Positions 54,223 through 62,121 of a DNA stretch of 64,000 nucleotides are shown piece by piece. Under the pieces are notes generated by a model. That model worked only from the letters and a program-made list of their open reading frames with translations, was not told the origin of the DNA and did no database searches. Each line of letters begins with the position of its first letter. Positions within the stretch are counted from its first letter, which is position 1. Source of the stretch: CALRQJ02 sp943370285 (GTDB lineage Bacteria > Bacteroidota > Bacteroidia > Chitinophagales > Chitinophagaceae); contig CALRQJ020000013.1 of the NCBI GenBank assembly GCA_943370285.1, forward strand, positions 1 to 64,000, written 5' to 3'. The position numbers were made by a program, and so were the translations under genes.

Positions 54223-55485
54223 CTATTTATTTGAGAAAAAACGTAAAAAAGACATTGGGGTTAGCAGTTTTTTTAAAAAATTAGTAGTATGTACATATCT
54301 GTTTAGCAGTAATTCTGTACGTTTTTTGTTATTTGCAAAATGATCAATTAAATAGAACACTAGTTTTGAAAAAATATCATAACCTAAAAAAGGTGATAAA
54401 ATTCGTCCTAATCGTAAGTCATTTTCAATCTTTTTATACACTTGCTTATCATAGTCCTTGAGAACTGATGCACTAAAATCATTTTTCTGTAAAGCAATAG
54501 CAATTTGTTCGGCTGCAAGCTTACCGCTGATCATTGCTTGTTCAATACCATTAGCGGACATAATGTCAATAAGCCCTGCTGCATCACCAATTAAAAAATA
54601 GCCATCTCCAGAAATTGGTTTTGGGTGTGTTCCAAGATGCAAAGCCCCACCTTCTAGATTTCCTATTTGCTCTGCATATTGAAACCGTTCATTCAATATT
54701 GGATTCTCAGAAATAAACTGGTAGAATAATTTGTTCAGATTGATTTTTTTCTTTTTCACAACATCGCTTCGTATAATAAGGTTGGCAGCGGCAGTTCCAT
54801 CGTTGAAGAATTTATAATAAAAAGAACCAGGGAAAAATTTTTTATCAAGGAATACTTCAGCATGCTGTGGAGAATCCATATTTATTTTAATATTACAAAA
54901 GTAAGCCCTTACTCCTAAGACAATATCACGGTCTTTACGTTTCAAGTCTCCAACTTTAAATGGCAAAGAGGAATTTGAACCAGTAGCGATAACTAGTAAT
55001 TTGGTTCGGATAAAAGCCTTTTTCTCATGATTAAAAATTATCCATTCTTTGTTTTTCTCATCTCGTTCACACTGCGTAATCGCAGTATTTTCATGCAACT
55101 CAACAAGTGGAGATGCTTTTACTTTCTGTATTAGCCAATTATCGAATTTTGCACGTGGAATGGCGAAGCAAGTGGGTAAATGTTCTAAATTTTTTAATGG
55201 CCTGAAATCAAAATTTATTGATTTATTTTTAGGCAGTTGAAATAAAATCCCTTTTACTGGTAAGTATTCATTTGTTAATGCTTCATCAATTGGCCATTGA
55301 TTGTCTAAATCATGTAGGATACGAATGGCCCTTCGAAAAACAATATCGGAACAAGGTTTAGGTCTCGGGTGCATTTCCTTATCTATCAAAAGAGAAGGAA
55401 TGCCGAGTTTTGCTAAATACAAACTTGCTATTTGGCCGGCAGGTCCAGCACCAATAATTGTAATTGTTTCTTGTTTCATCGTCAT
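54223..55485 (-). CDS. NAD(P)/FAD-dependent oxidoreductase, geranylgeranyl reductase-like
   Basis: 420-aa flavoprotein. The FAD motif GAGPAG (12-17) is followed by the acidic strand end LLIDKE, then PCSDIVFRRAIRIL, the PxxKxCG-like region of the family but changed. The middle reads LLVIATGSNSS, and the FAD-binding GDAAG lies in YFLIGDAAGLIDIMSANGIE, as in geranylgeranyl reductase and related flavin-dependent monooxygenases. The C-terminus is long and Lys-rich. The role is unknown; relatives saturate isoprenoid or lipid chains or act on polyketides. The start (ATG 55485) overlaps a small upstream frame by ATGA. It is bracketed by IS-like sequences on both sides, which suggests acquisition by transfer. 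Confidence 0.8.
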   Translation of the reverse strand: MTMKQETITIIGAGPAGQIASLYLAKLGIPSLLIDKEMHPRPKPCSDIVFRRAIRILHDLDNQWPIDEALTNEYLPVKGILFQLPKNKSINFDFRPLKNLEHLPTCFAIPRAKFDNWLIQKVKASPLVELHENTAITQCERDEKNKEWIIFNHEKKAFIRTKLLVIATGSNSSLPFKVGDLKRKDRDIVLGVRAYFCNIKINMDSPQHAEVFLDKKFFPGSFYYKFFNDGTAAANLIIRSDVVKKKKINLNKLFYQFISENPILNERFQYAEQIGNLEGGALHLGTHPKPISGDGYFLIGDAAGLIDIMSANGIEQAMISGKLAAEQIAIALQKNDFSASVLKDYDKQVYKKIENDLRLGRILSPFLGYDIFSKLVFYLIDHFANNKKRTELLLNRYVHTTNFLKKLLTPMSFLRFFSNK

Positions 55486-55611
55486 TTAGAGCTGCTGTAT
55501 TGAGCATATGCACAGCGGTCAGCCCATTGAAGATCTGTCCACGTACATGATCCGTCCTGAAAAAAATTGACTGTGTTATTGAATTAATCCTGTTATTGGT
55601 TATCTAAGATA

Positions 55612-55640
55612 ATTCATCCTGAATAAGGTTGACTAAAATT
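55612..55640 (+). repeat. IS-end-like sequence, right copy (with a third degenerate copy near 55553)
   Basis: CATCCTGAATAAGGTTGACT, continuing AAAA, matches the left copy (TCCTGCAATAGGTTGACTAC) in inverted orientation. A weaker copy, GTCCTGAAAAAAATTGACTG, is at 55553-55572. No transposase frame is seen on this side. Confidence 0.5.
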
Positions 55641-55649
55641 TTTGTTGAG

Positions 55650-55705
55650 GTCGAATTCGTCAAGCCGCAATAACGCCAACCCCGATGTTGTGTGCCGTAC
55701 TTTTT
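55650..55705 (-). repeat. GC-rich imperfect palindrome after a small ORF, attC-like appearance
   Basis: On the minus strand, right after the stop of the 130-aa ORF, comes GTACGGCACACAACATCGGG followed by GTTGGCGTTATTGCGGC and GACGAATTCGACCTC. The block is GC-rich compared with its AT-rich surroundings and can form an imperfect stem. The layout ORF plus GC-rich palindromic tail is like a gene cassette, but the integron core site GTTRRRY is not clearly met. Confidence 0.35.
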
Positions 55706-55706
55706 T

Positions 55707-56099
55707 CTACGGATAATTGACTGCCAAAAGAAATAATGGTGTACACAAACTTAAACTCAAAAAAAGAAAATAAAAAAGTCTGTCCCAACCCAATCCATCG
55801 TCATTCATAAAAAAGTTTCGTGGTGGATTTTTAGGATTACGTTTTAATGTTTTATTGAAAATGAATAATTGAACTCTCAAAATTGTCAATGAAAATAAGG
55901 GGCAAAGTAAAAAAAGATAAAAGTTAGGTTTTGTTGGATCACTATTTTTTGGTGCTATCAAGCCAATAAAAGAAAGCGTCAATACGAAAAGATAAAATGG
56001 CAGTACGAGTCGTTTGTTAAAGTAAATTTTTGGAAAGAATAAAAACGAAAAAGGAATAATCATTAGTCCAAATAAAAAGCAATAACCATCAAGTCCCAT
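55707..56099 (-). CDS. Small membrane protein of unknown function
   Basis: 130-aa protein with four predicted hydrophobic helices: FLFGLMIIPFSFLFFP, LVLPFYLFVLTLSFIGLI, FYLFLLCPLFSLTILRVQL and LFYFLFLSLSLCTPLFLLAV. Between the third and fourth is a basic/Asn loop (KTLKRNPKNPPRNFF) that is probably cytoplasmic. I do not recognise a family. The base composition is strongly AT-rich. The gene is followed at once by a GC-rich palindromic block (55650-55705), which suggests a mobile accessory gene. Nothing in the neighbourhood hints at its job. Confidence 0.6.
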   Translation of the reverse strand: MGLDGYCFLFGLMIIPFSFLFFPKIYFNKRLVLPFYLFVLTLSFIGLIAPKNSDPTKPNFYLFLLCPLFSLTILRVQLFIFNKTLKRNPKNPPRNFFMNDDGLGWDRLFYFLFLSLSLCTPLFLLAVNYP

Positions 56100-56372
56100 T
56101 GTAAATTTTATATTTTGTTATTGTTTGTCCTGCTGCTGAATATTTTTTGTAAAAGTTGATGCAATTGTCAAACAGTGAACTGTGTCGACTTACATTTGTA
56201 CCAACATGTTTCACTTGGGGAGAAGACGAATTCTAAATTAATGAAATACGTATTACAACTCATATATTCCATATCATTTTTTCCACAGTCATTGTTGTGG
56301 TTTGTATGGGCATCATTAACATGCATAACTGAAAGAGTAATAGGTTCTCTGTCTTTCTTTGATTTACCAAAA
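56100..56372. other. Unassigned stretch between the small membrane ORF and the ion channel gene
   Basis: A 79-codon minus-strand frame (56168-56407) covers most of it and overlaps the end of the channel gene by 35 bases, but it has no signal, repeats or family pattern, so I do not call it. Two sites differ from random AT-rich sequence: TTGTACCAACATG near 56196 and a TTTCCACAGTCATTGTTGTG segment near 56280. Neither is explained. Confidence 0.35.
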
Positions 56373-57332
56373 TCAAGCTTCATTTGCACGGTACACAAAC
56401 CACCCATTTAACACAAGATAAATAGCCAGCAATATCCATGCAGCTGCTGTATCAAATCGTTTGGTTTGTTCGAGTTGATTAGATTTAATCAGCTTCAAGG
56501 AGTAAGCAGAGCAGGCAACAGTAGCAAATACATAAAACAAGGTTACGCCATGCAACGTATCTACCAAGGTGAAAGAAGTAGATTCGGGTAGGGCAGAATC
56601 AATCACATACTTATTACCAATAACCGCAAATAAAGAACCCACACTTAAATTGAACCTAGAATCAATATTATCTGAATGAATAAAAAAGCAAAGGAATGAT
56701 AAGAAGAAGGACAGATACATGCCAATAAACAATTTCAGGAACAACCACCACGAATCTCGTTCAATACCAATATTTACCCTAAACGCACTGAAGTCAGATT
56801 GGGGCTTAACCAAGGTTGGATCTCCAAATGCAGTTTCATACTTTTTTATGTTTGTGAATATTTCAAAACTATCCGATACAATATTCCAACCTGATGTTAC
56901 CCATTTAGAATAATGATTGCCCACAGTGTCTTCTACAAAAATTAAAGCGTCTGAATCGTATTGCGAATTTTCAATAGAGAATCTTAATTTCTGACGGTCG
57001 AAAGGGAAGTTGTCAATTTTCCAGGAATCTTTCATCACACATTGCAACTTCATCAACATATATATTCTGCCATCCTCCAATGTGTCTACCGTGTAAAAAG
57101 ATTTATCCACGGTTTTCGCCATGGGCACTTCCATGTATTTAGAAAAATCAAAATCAGGATTTTTATACTTTAACCATAACCACAGATTGATGGTGTATTG
57201 CTTTTCTTTGAAATCAATATCGTGTACGCTGTTCACATAAACTCCCACCGTAACCGTATCTGGTTTATTCCCTTCCTGAGCAAAAGAAGCATAGCAAATG
57301 AAAAAGAAAAAAAGAACGAGCAGGTGTTTCAT
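56373..57332 (-). CDS. Pentameric ligand-gated ion channel homologue (prokaryotic Cys-loop receptor family)
   Basis: 319-aa membrane protein. Signal peptide MKHLLVLFFFFICYASFAQ; then a ligand-binding-type extracellular domain with YVNSVHDIDFKEKQYTINLWL continuing WLKY (about 32-56) and the signature NFPFDRQKL (108-116), the equivalent of the FPFDxQ of nicotinic receptors. As in other bacterial members the disulfide Cys pair is missing. Four hydrophobic segments follow: M1 (195-218), M2 (226-245), M3 (254-280, with the conserved LP turn between M2 and M3) and M4 (295-313). Such proteins form pentameric cation- or anion-permeable channels opened by protons, amines or other small ligands; the ligand here is unknown. 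The ATG at 57332 is chosen because it opens the signal peptide; a longer frame starts at 57434. Confidence 0.85.
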   Translation of the reverse strand: MKHLLVLFFFFICYASFAQEGNKPDTVTVGVYVNSVHDIDFKEKQYTINLWLWLKYKNPDFDFSKYMEVPMAKTVDKSFYTVDTLEDGRIYMLMKLQCVMKDSWKIDNFPFDRQKLRFSIENSQYDSDALIFVEDTVGNHYSKWVTSGWNIVSDSFEIFTNIKKYETAFGDPTLVKPQSDFSAFRVNIGIERDSWWLFLKLFIGMYLSFFLSFLCFFIHSDNIDSRFNLSVGSLFAVIGNKYVIDSALPESTSFTLVDTLHGVTLFYVFATVACSAYSLKLIKSNQLEQTKRFDTAAAWILLAIYLVLNGWFVYRANEA

Positions 57333-57528
57333 GAAAGTTGTTTTGGTTGTAATGGCAACACTAAAGAAACATAGAAAAGGCTGATTGCTACGATTTTTTT
57401 TCTCACAAAGGAACGATGAATACAACGAACACAAAGGGAAGGGATTTTAAAGTTTAATGGTTCACTAGTTCCAATGTTCCATTGTTCTCCTCATTGATAA
57501 TTCACTACTTATCATACACCACTCACCA

Positions 57529-57575
57529 CTCACTCCTCACTACTCACCCCCGACAAGTCGGGGCACCATTCACTA
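57529..57575 (-). repeat. Dispersed intergenic repeat, copy R5
   Basis: The minus strand reads GTGAATGGTGCCCCGACTTG then TCGGGGGTGAGTAGTG, matching the middle section of R1. CCCCGAC-AA-GTCGGGG is a perfect 7-bp hairpin. Confidence 0.75.
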
Positions 57576-57602
57576 CTGCTAACAACTGTTAGTTTCTTTC
57601 CT

Positions 57603-57610
57603 TATCTTCG
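57603..57610 (+). promoter_or_regulatory. -7 promoter element of the thiolase gene
   Basis: TATCTTCG is one base off TAnnTTTG, and lies 21 bases before the ATG; a weak TGTTAG at 57587 could serve as -33. Confidence 0.4.
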
Positions 57611-57631
57611 CTGCCTCAAATCAATAAAAAT

Positions 57632-58816
57632 ATGAGTAATCGTCAGGTGTACATTGTATCGGCTGTTCGTACGCCGATTGGTAGTTTTGGTGGTTCATTA
57701 AAAGATTTTTCTGCTACACAATTGGGAGGTATCGCCATTAAAGGAGCAGTAGAAAAAGCAGGTATTAAGGCAGAAGATGTGCAAGAAGTGTTGATGGGCT
57801 GTGTGATTCAGGCTGGACTGGGTCAGGCACCTGCTAGACAAGCATCAAAGTTTGCCGGTTTGCCTGATAGCGTAATTGCTACTACAGTTAATAAAGTTTG
57901 TGCTAGTGGCATGAAAGCTATTGCCCAAGCAGCACAATCCATTCTATTGGGCGATGCAGATATTATTGTTGCCGGTGGTATGGAAAGCATGAGCAATGTG
58001 CCTTTTTACGCTACTAAACAGCGTTGGGGTAATAAATATGGCGATATTACGATGTTAGATGGTTTAGCAAAAGATGGCTTAACAGATGTGTATGCCAATG
58101 GTGCAATGGGGTGTTTTGCTGATGCTACTGCTAAAAAATATGAAGTAAGTAGAGAAGAACAAGATGCTTTTGCCATTGAAAGTTATAAGCGAAGTCAAGC
58201 TGCTTGGGAAGATGGAAAGTTTGATACAGAGATTGTCCCGGTACCCATTCCGCAGCGCAAAGGAGATCCTATTTTATTTGCAAAAGATGAAGAGCCATTT
58301 AATGTAAAATTTGACAAAATTCCTGAGCTAAAACCAGCTTTCACCAAAGACGGAACTGTAACTGCTGCGAATGCAAGTACTATGAATGATGGTGCTGCTG
58401 CTGTTGTTTTAATGAGCAAGGAAAAAGCAGATGCCATGGGCATAAAACCCTTGGCCATTATTCGATCTTATGCTGATGCAGAACAAGCACCCGAATGGTT
58501 TACTACTGCACCGGCTTTGGCAGTTCCTAAAGCTGTTGCTAAAGCAGGATTGGAGATGAAGGATGTACAGTTCTTTGAACTCAACGAAGCTTTTAGTGTG
58601 GTTGGTATATGTAATAGTGAAATGATGAAGCTCTACCCCAAACAAGTAAATGTAAATGGTGGAGCAGTATCAATCGGTCACCCTTTGGGATGCAGTGGTG
58701 CAAGAATTATTGTGACGTTAATTAATGTGTTGAAGCAAAACAATGGCAAATTCGGCGCAGCCGGAATTTGTAATGGTGGGGGTGGAGCTAGTGCCATGGT
58801 GATTGAGAATGTTTAA
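57632..58816 (+). CDS. Acetyl-CoA C-acetyltransferase (thiolase)
   Basis: 394-aa thiolase. The acyl-binding nucleophile is C90 in VNKVCASGMKAI, the GGMESMS motif follows, and the C-terminal active-site motifs are GGAVSIGHPLGCSGAR (catalytic His and Cys) and GICNGGGGASAMV. It condenses or cleaves acetoacetyl-CoA; it may also work in fatty-acid beta-oxidation, as no partner genes are adjacent to decide. The length and all active-site residues are normal. It is monocistronic, ending at a terminator that overlaps the start of the GNAT gene. Confidence 0.93.
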   Translation: MSNRQVYIVSAVRTPIGSFGGSLKDFSATQLGGIAIKGAVEKAGIKAEDVQEVLMGCVIQAGLGQAPARQASKFAGLPDSVIATTVNKVCASGMKAIAQAAQSILLGDADIIVAGGMESMSNVPFYATKQRWGNKYGDITMLDGLAKDGLTDVYANGAMGCFADATAKKYEVSREEQDAFAIESYKRSQAAWEDGKFDTEIVPVPIPQRKGDPILFAKDEEPFNVKFDKIPELKPAFTKDGTVTAANASTMNDGAAAVVLMSKEKADAMGIKPLAIIRSYADAEQAPEWFTTAPALAVPKAVAKAGLEMKDVQFFELNEAFSVVGICNSEMMKLYPKQVNVNGGAVSIGHPLGCSGARIIVTLINVLKQNNGKFGAAGICNGGGGASAMVIENV

Positions 58817-58836
58817 TTCCGATAAGTTGTTTATAG

Positions 58837-58873
58837 ATGGCTTTTGTAGTTAGCTGCAAAAGCCATTTTTTTG
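58837..58873 (+). terminator. Terminator of the thiolase gene
   Basis: ATGGCTTTTG (58837-58846) pairs with CAAAAGCCAT (58857-58866), followed by TTTTTTTG. The T-run ends 4 bases before the next ATG. Confidence 0.85.
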
Positions 58874-58876
58874 TGT

Positions 58877-59392
58877 ATGCCTATTACCATCAGACAAGCA
58901 ATTGCAGCAGATGCTGAATTGATTTCGACATTGAGCAAAACTACTTTTCATGCTGCTTTTCATGCCCAAAATACGAAAGCAGATATGGATTTGTTTTTGA
59001 AACATGCTTTCTCCATTCGGGATACATTAACTGAACTTACAGATGGTAATCATATCTTTTTTTTAGTGGAAGATGACACCGAAACAATTGGCTATGCGGT
59101 TTTAAGATCTGGTAAACCATTTCAGCATTATGCTGCAGATTCAATCATAGAAGTTTCAAGAATTTATTTATTGCCGCAGCACACTGGAAATGGGGTAGGA
59201 AAACTATTAATGAACTATTGTTTGCAAACCGCAGTAGCGATGGGTAAACAGTGGGTTTGGCTAGGCGTTTGGGAACACAATCCTAAAGCCATTCAGTTTT
59301 ACCAATCATTTGGATTTGAACAATGTGGCGAACATGATTTTGAGTTAGGCACCGATATACAAAAAGACTGGCTGATGATCAAGCAATTGTAA
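58877..59392 (+). CDS. GNAT family N-acetyltransferase
   Basis: 171-aa acyltransferase. Motif order fits GNAT: N-terminal ITIRQAIAADAELI, the beta-strand AVLRSGKP, then VSRIYLLPQHTGNGVGKLLM (motif A, acetyl-CoA pyrophosphate loop, Q/R-x-x-G-x-G/A variant QHTGNGVG) and WLGVWEHNPKAIQFYQSFGF (motif B). The substrate (amino acid, small amine or a protein) is unknown. I use the ATG at 58877; two extra codons with a TTG start are open but less likely. It follows the thiolase terminator directly and therefore needs a promoter of its own that I cannot place. Confidence 0.86.
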   Translation: MPITIRQAIAADAELISTLSKTTFHAAFHAQNTKADMDLFLKHAFSIRDTLTELTDGNHIFFLVEDDTETIGYAVLRSGKPFQHYAADSIIEVSRIYLLPQHTGNGVGKLLMNYCLQTAVAMGKQWVWLGVWEHNPKAIQFYQSFGFEQCGEHDFELGTDIQKDWLMIKQL

Positions 59393-59415
59393 TCATTGTA
59401 TCACCAGCCAGCCAT
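59369..59415 (+). terminator. Possible terminator overlapping the GNAT gene end
   Basis: TGGCTGATGAT (59369-59379) pairs with ATCACCAGCCA (59400-59410) with one mismatch, followed by GCCATACGTTTTT. The first arm is inside the coding sequence. Confidence 0.35.
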
Positions 59416-59426
59416 ACGTTTTTCAA

Positions 59427-60380
59427 TTAGTCAATAACCAAAGCGCTAGCACCTAAAATAGCTGCATCAGACTCTTGCAATTTACTAAACACTAAGTCTA
59501 CCTTATTCTTAAAAATTTGAATGAGGTTGGCTTCCATAGAGGCTTTGGTAGGTTTCATCAACAAGTCACCGGCTTTTGTTAAGCCACCAAACAATACAAT
59601 CATTTTTGGTGAAGAAAACATCACAAAATTAGCCAATGCTTCTCCTAAAACTTCACCGGTAAATTCAAATATTTTTATAGCAATTTCATCACCCTTGATG
59701 GCACATTCATAAACCGATTGACTGGTAAGTTCTTCAGTGGTATAATTGCGTAATAAACTTTCTGTTGCAGGTTCTGCTGCTAAAAATTCAAAGGCGGTTT
59801 CTCTAACTCCTGTAGCACTAGCATAAGCTTCTAAACAGCCCATGCTGCCCGTGCCTTTATGAAAGCGGCCTCCTTTTCTAACAATGGTATGACCAAGTTC
59901 ACCGGCAAAGCCATCATGACCTAAGACTATTTTACCATCAATCACAATACCGCTACCTACGCCTGTTCCAAGCGTTATCGTAATAAAATGCTTTTGACCT
60001 TTGGCGCAGCCGTACATCATTTCGCCAACAGCAGCTGCATTGGCATCGTTGGTTAATTTTACCGGTAAGCCAAACTTATCTTGCATCAATTGTGCAATAG
60101 GTACAATGCCTTTCCATAGTAGGTTAGGGGCATACTCAATAGTGCCGGTATAGTAATTGCCATTTGGTGCACCCATACCTATACCATTAAAATTACTATT
60201 GCCGCCATTGGCATCAATCATGGGTTGCAAATGGGCATACAATTCTTCAATAAATTCACTCACATCGTTAAACGTATTGGTAGGGATTCTGCTTTGAGAA
60301 AGTATATTTCCATGAGTATCTACGATACCAAATTTTGTTGTCGTTCCACCTATATCTATTCCAACAGTTAATTTACTCAT
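59427..60380 (-). CDS. ROK family sugar kinase (glucokinase-like)
   Basis: 317-aa kinase, probably phosphorylating glucose or a related sugar brought in by the neighbouring transporter. The ATP-binding DIGGTTTKFGIVD (9-21), catalytic-base region LTNDANAAAVGE (D112) and ELGHTIV (161-167) are all typical of ROK. However the ROK zinc motif CGCGxxGCxE reads KGTGSMGCLE (175-184): two of its three Cys are gone. Since the gene is otherwise intact it may lack zinc or use another ligand. It lies downstream of the FHS sugar transporter gene, 83 bases apart, presumably as one unit. Confidence 0.87.
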   Translation of the reverse strand: MSKLTVGIDIGGTTTKFGIVDTHGNILSQSRIPTNTFNDVSEFIEELYAHLQPMIDANGGNSNFNGIGMGAPNGNYYTGTIEYAPNLLWKGIVPIAQLMQDKFGLPVKLTNDANAAAVGEMMYGCAKGQKHFITITLGTGVGSGIVIDGKIVLGHDGFAGELGHTIVRKGGRFHKGTGSMGCLEAYASATGVRETAFEFLAAEPATESLLRNYTTEELTSQSVYECAIKGDEIAIKIFEFTGEVLGEALANFVMFSSPKMIVLFGGLTKAGDLLMKPTKASMEANLIQIFKNKVDLVFSKLQESDAAILGASALVID

Positions 60381-60463
60381 TAAAAAAAATATTAAAATGT
60401 TTATTTTTATTGCTTTACTTAAATCTTTTTGCTGTGGTCAATGGACTGTTGACGATAGACTGC

Positions 60464-61912
60464 TTAATGTCCCCCACTAGTTTTTTGGTCATAATCAATA
60501 CCCTGCGATTTTAAAATCCCGGTTACGCTGTATGCATAAAATGCCAGATATACAAAACAAGCTACTCCAACAATATAAGAGTATTGAATGCCTAACATAT
60601 CTTCTGCTGCAACATAACCTTGTAAATAGCTAATGAATCCACCACCCATAATCATCATAATTAAAAAGCTACTACCCTGATTGGTATGTTTGCCTAAACC
60701 TGCAACGGCCAAGGTAAAAATACATGGCCATAATGTACTACAAAATAAACCTACACTTACAAATGCATATACACTAACCATACCTGTAGTAAACATGCCA
60801 ATGAGTAAAGCTGCTGTACCCATAGCAGAGAAAATGAATAACATTCTTGCAGGGTTACCCTTACTTAATATATCACCAATAATCATTGCGGCAATTACAA
60901 AAGCGTATACATAAAATGGTGTGATATCATGCTGTGCAATGGCATTAACACCTAAGAAAACAGCAAATGCAATGTATGGCATCAAGAACTTCAATACTTG
61001 TTTTGCTCCTTTAGTAATATCAAATGCTCCCACACTACTTGTCCAACGACCAATCATCAAACTAGCCCAATACAATGAAATGAAAGGGGCAACTTTATCG
61101 GTGCTAATACCCATTTTGGCATGTAAATATTCAGGCAGATTACTTGCAGTGGCTACTTCTACACCAACATAGACAAAAATACCAATCATGCCCATCCATA
61201 ACTGTGGGTATTGAAATGCATATTTTTTGTGTAAAACTTTACTTTCACTATCAGCCTCTTCTGCAGCTACATGTTCTAAATCAATTTTGTTGGGTATAGA
61301 TGAAAATTTAAAGAGAACAGCAACAATCAAAAAGGCCAACCCTAAAATGAGATATGGGGTTTTCACACTTTCAATACTAGCTTCCGTATTGTTTGAGGTT
61401 ACGCTACCAAAAATGGCAAAACTTACAAGCAATGGACCAATCGTTGTTCCAAAATTATTAATACCGCCGGCCATACTTAAACGTTGAGATCCGGTTTTAG
61501 GATCACCCATAACAACAGCCAATGGATTGGCAGCAATCTGTTGTAATGAAAAACCAAGGGCCACAATAAATAAACCGGTGAGCATTAAATTAAACGAACC
61601 CAAATTAGCTGCCGGATAAAACAATAAAGTACCTAAGGCAGAAATGCCCAATCCTACTGCAATACCATTTTTGTAACCCATTCTATTGAGTAAATCACCT
61701 CCAATACTTTTAGAGATGAATAAATAAATAATCGAGCCAACTGTGTAGGCTATGTAAAATGCCAATGATACTAACTGGCTTTGAGCTTGGGTAAGACTGA
61801 AGGCCTTTTTAAAAACTGGAATCAGAATATCGTTACTAGCAGCTACAAATCCCCAGAAAAAAAACACGGTAATTAAGGTGCCGAACTGAGACCATTTAGT
61901 TTGTTGATTCAT
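60464..61912 (-). CDS. FHS-family sugar/H+ symporter (FucP/GluP type)
   Basis: 482-aa inner-membrane MFS protein with about 12 hydrophobic segments. The N-terminus FGTLITVFFFWGFVAASNDIL, then the IPVFKKAFSLTQAQSQLV loop, matches L-fucose permease and glucose/galactose transporters, and ANPLAVVMGDP in the fourth/fifth helix region is diagnostic of that family. It brings in a monosaccharide with a proton. The ROK kinase gene next to it suggests glucose, galactose or similar as substrate. The gene faces away from glgA across a 209-base intergenic region. Confidence 0.88.
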   Translation of the reverse strand: MNQQTKWSQFGTLITVFFFWGFVAASNDILIPVFKKAFSLTQAQSQLVSLAFYIAYTVGSIIYLFISKSIGGDLLNRMGYKNGIAVGLGISALGTLLFYPAANLGSFNLMLTGLFIVALGFSLQQIAANPLAVVMGDPKTGSQRLSMAGGINNFGTTIGPLLVSFAIFGSVTSNNTEASIESVKTPYLILGLAFLIVAVLFKFSSIPNKIDLEHVAAEEADSESKVLHKKYAFQYPQLWMGMIGIFVYVGVEVATASNLPEYLHAKMGISTDKVAPFISLYWASLMIGRWTSSVGAFDITKGAKQVLKFLMPYIAFAVFLGVNAIAQHDITPFYVYAFVIAAMIIGDILSKGNPARMLFIFSAMGTAALLIGMFTTGMVSVYAFVSVGLFCSTLWPCIFTLAVAGLGKHTNQGSSFLIMMIMGGGFISYLQGYVAAEDMLGIQYSYIVGVACFVYLAFYAYSVTGILKSQGIDYDQKTSGGH

Positions 61913-62121
61913 TGCAATCGTTTTGATTTTTTAAGTGGTTTTGGCGACAATTTAGAAAGATTTAAGTTGATAGGCTAAATAAATTTTTATACCTCGTTTG
62001 CAAAGAAAGGGGGCAAATGTTCCAAAATGAGGTACGCTTAAAAAAAATACTATGAATATGTAGCAGTTTGTTGAATAACTACCTAATTTGGAACTCATTA
62101 TTAACGAACCAATTGCTGTGA

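Larger units (their letters stand above)
57333..57631. other. Intergenic region with repeat copy R5
   Basis: 299 bases without a gene, between divergent ion channel and thiolase genes. It contains a low-complexity CACTACTCAC-type stretch (about 57498-57548), a copy of the dispersed repeat (57529-57575), and the thiolase promoter. Confidence 0.55.

Noticed and set aside
56168..56407. 79-codon minus-strand frame after the ion channel gene
   Set aside because: It overlaps the end of the channel gene by 35 bases and has neither signal, repeats nor a family motif. It may be a remnant, but the sequence alone does not support calling it a gene.
60420..60480. Segment with TGGTCAATGGACTGTTGACG between the ROK kinase and transporter genes
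   Set aside because: It resembles short intergenic filler repeats, but I found no second clear copy here, so I do not call it as a repeat.
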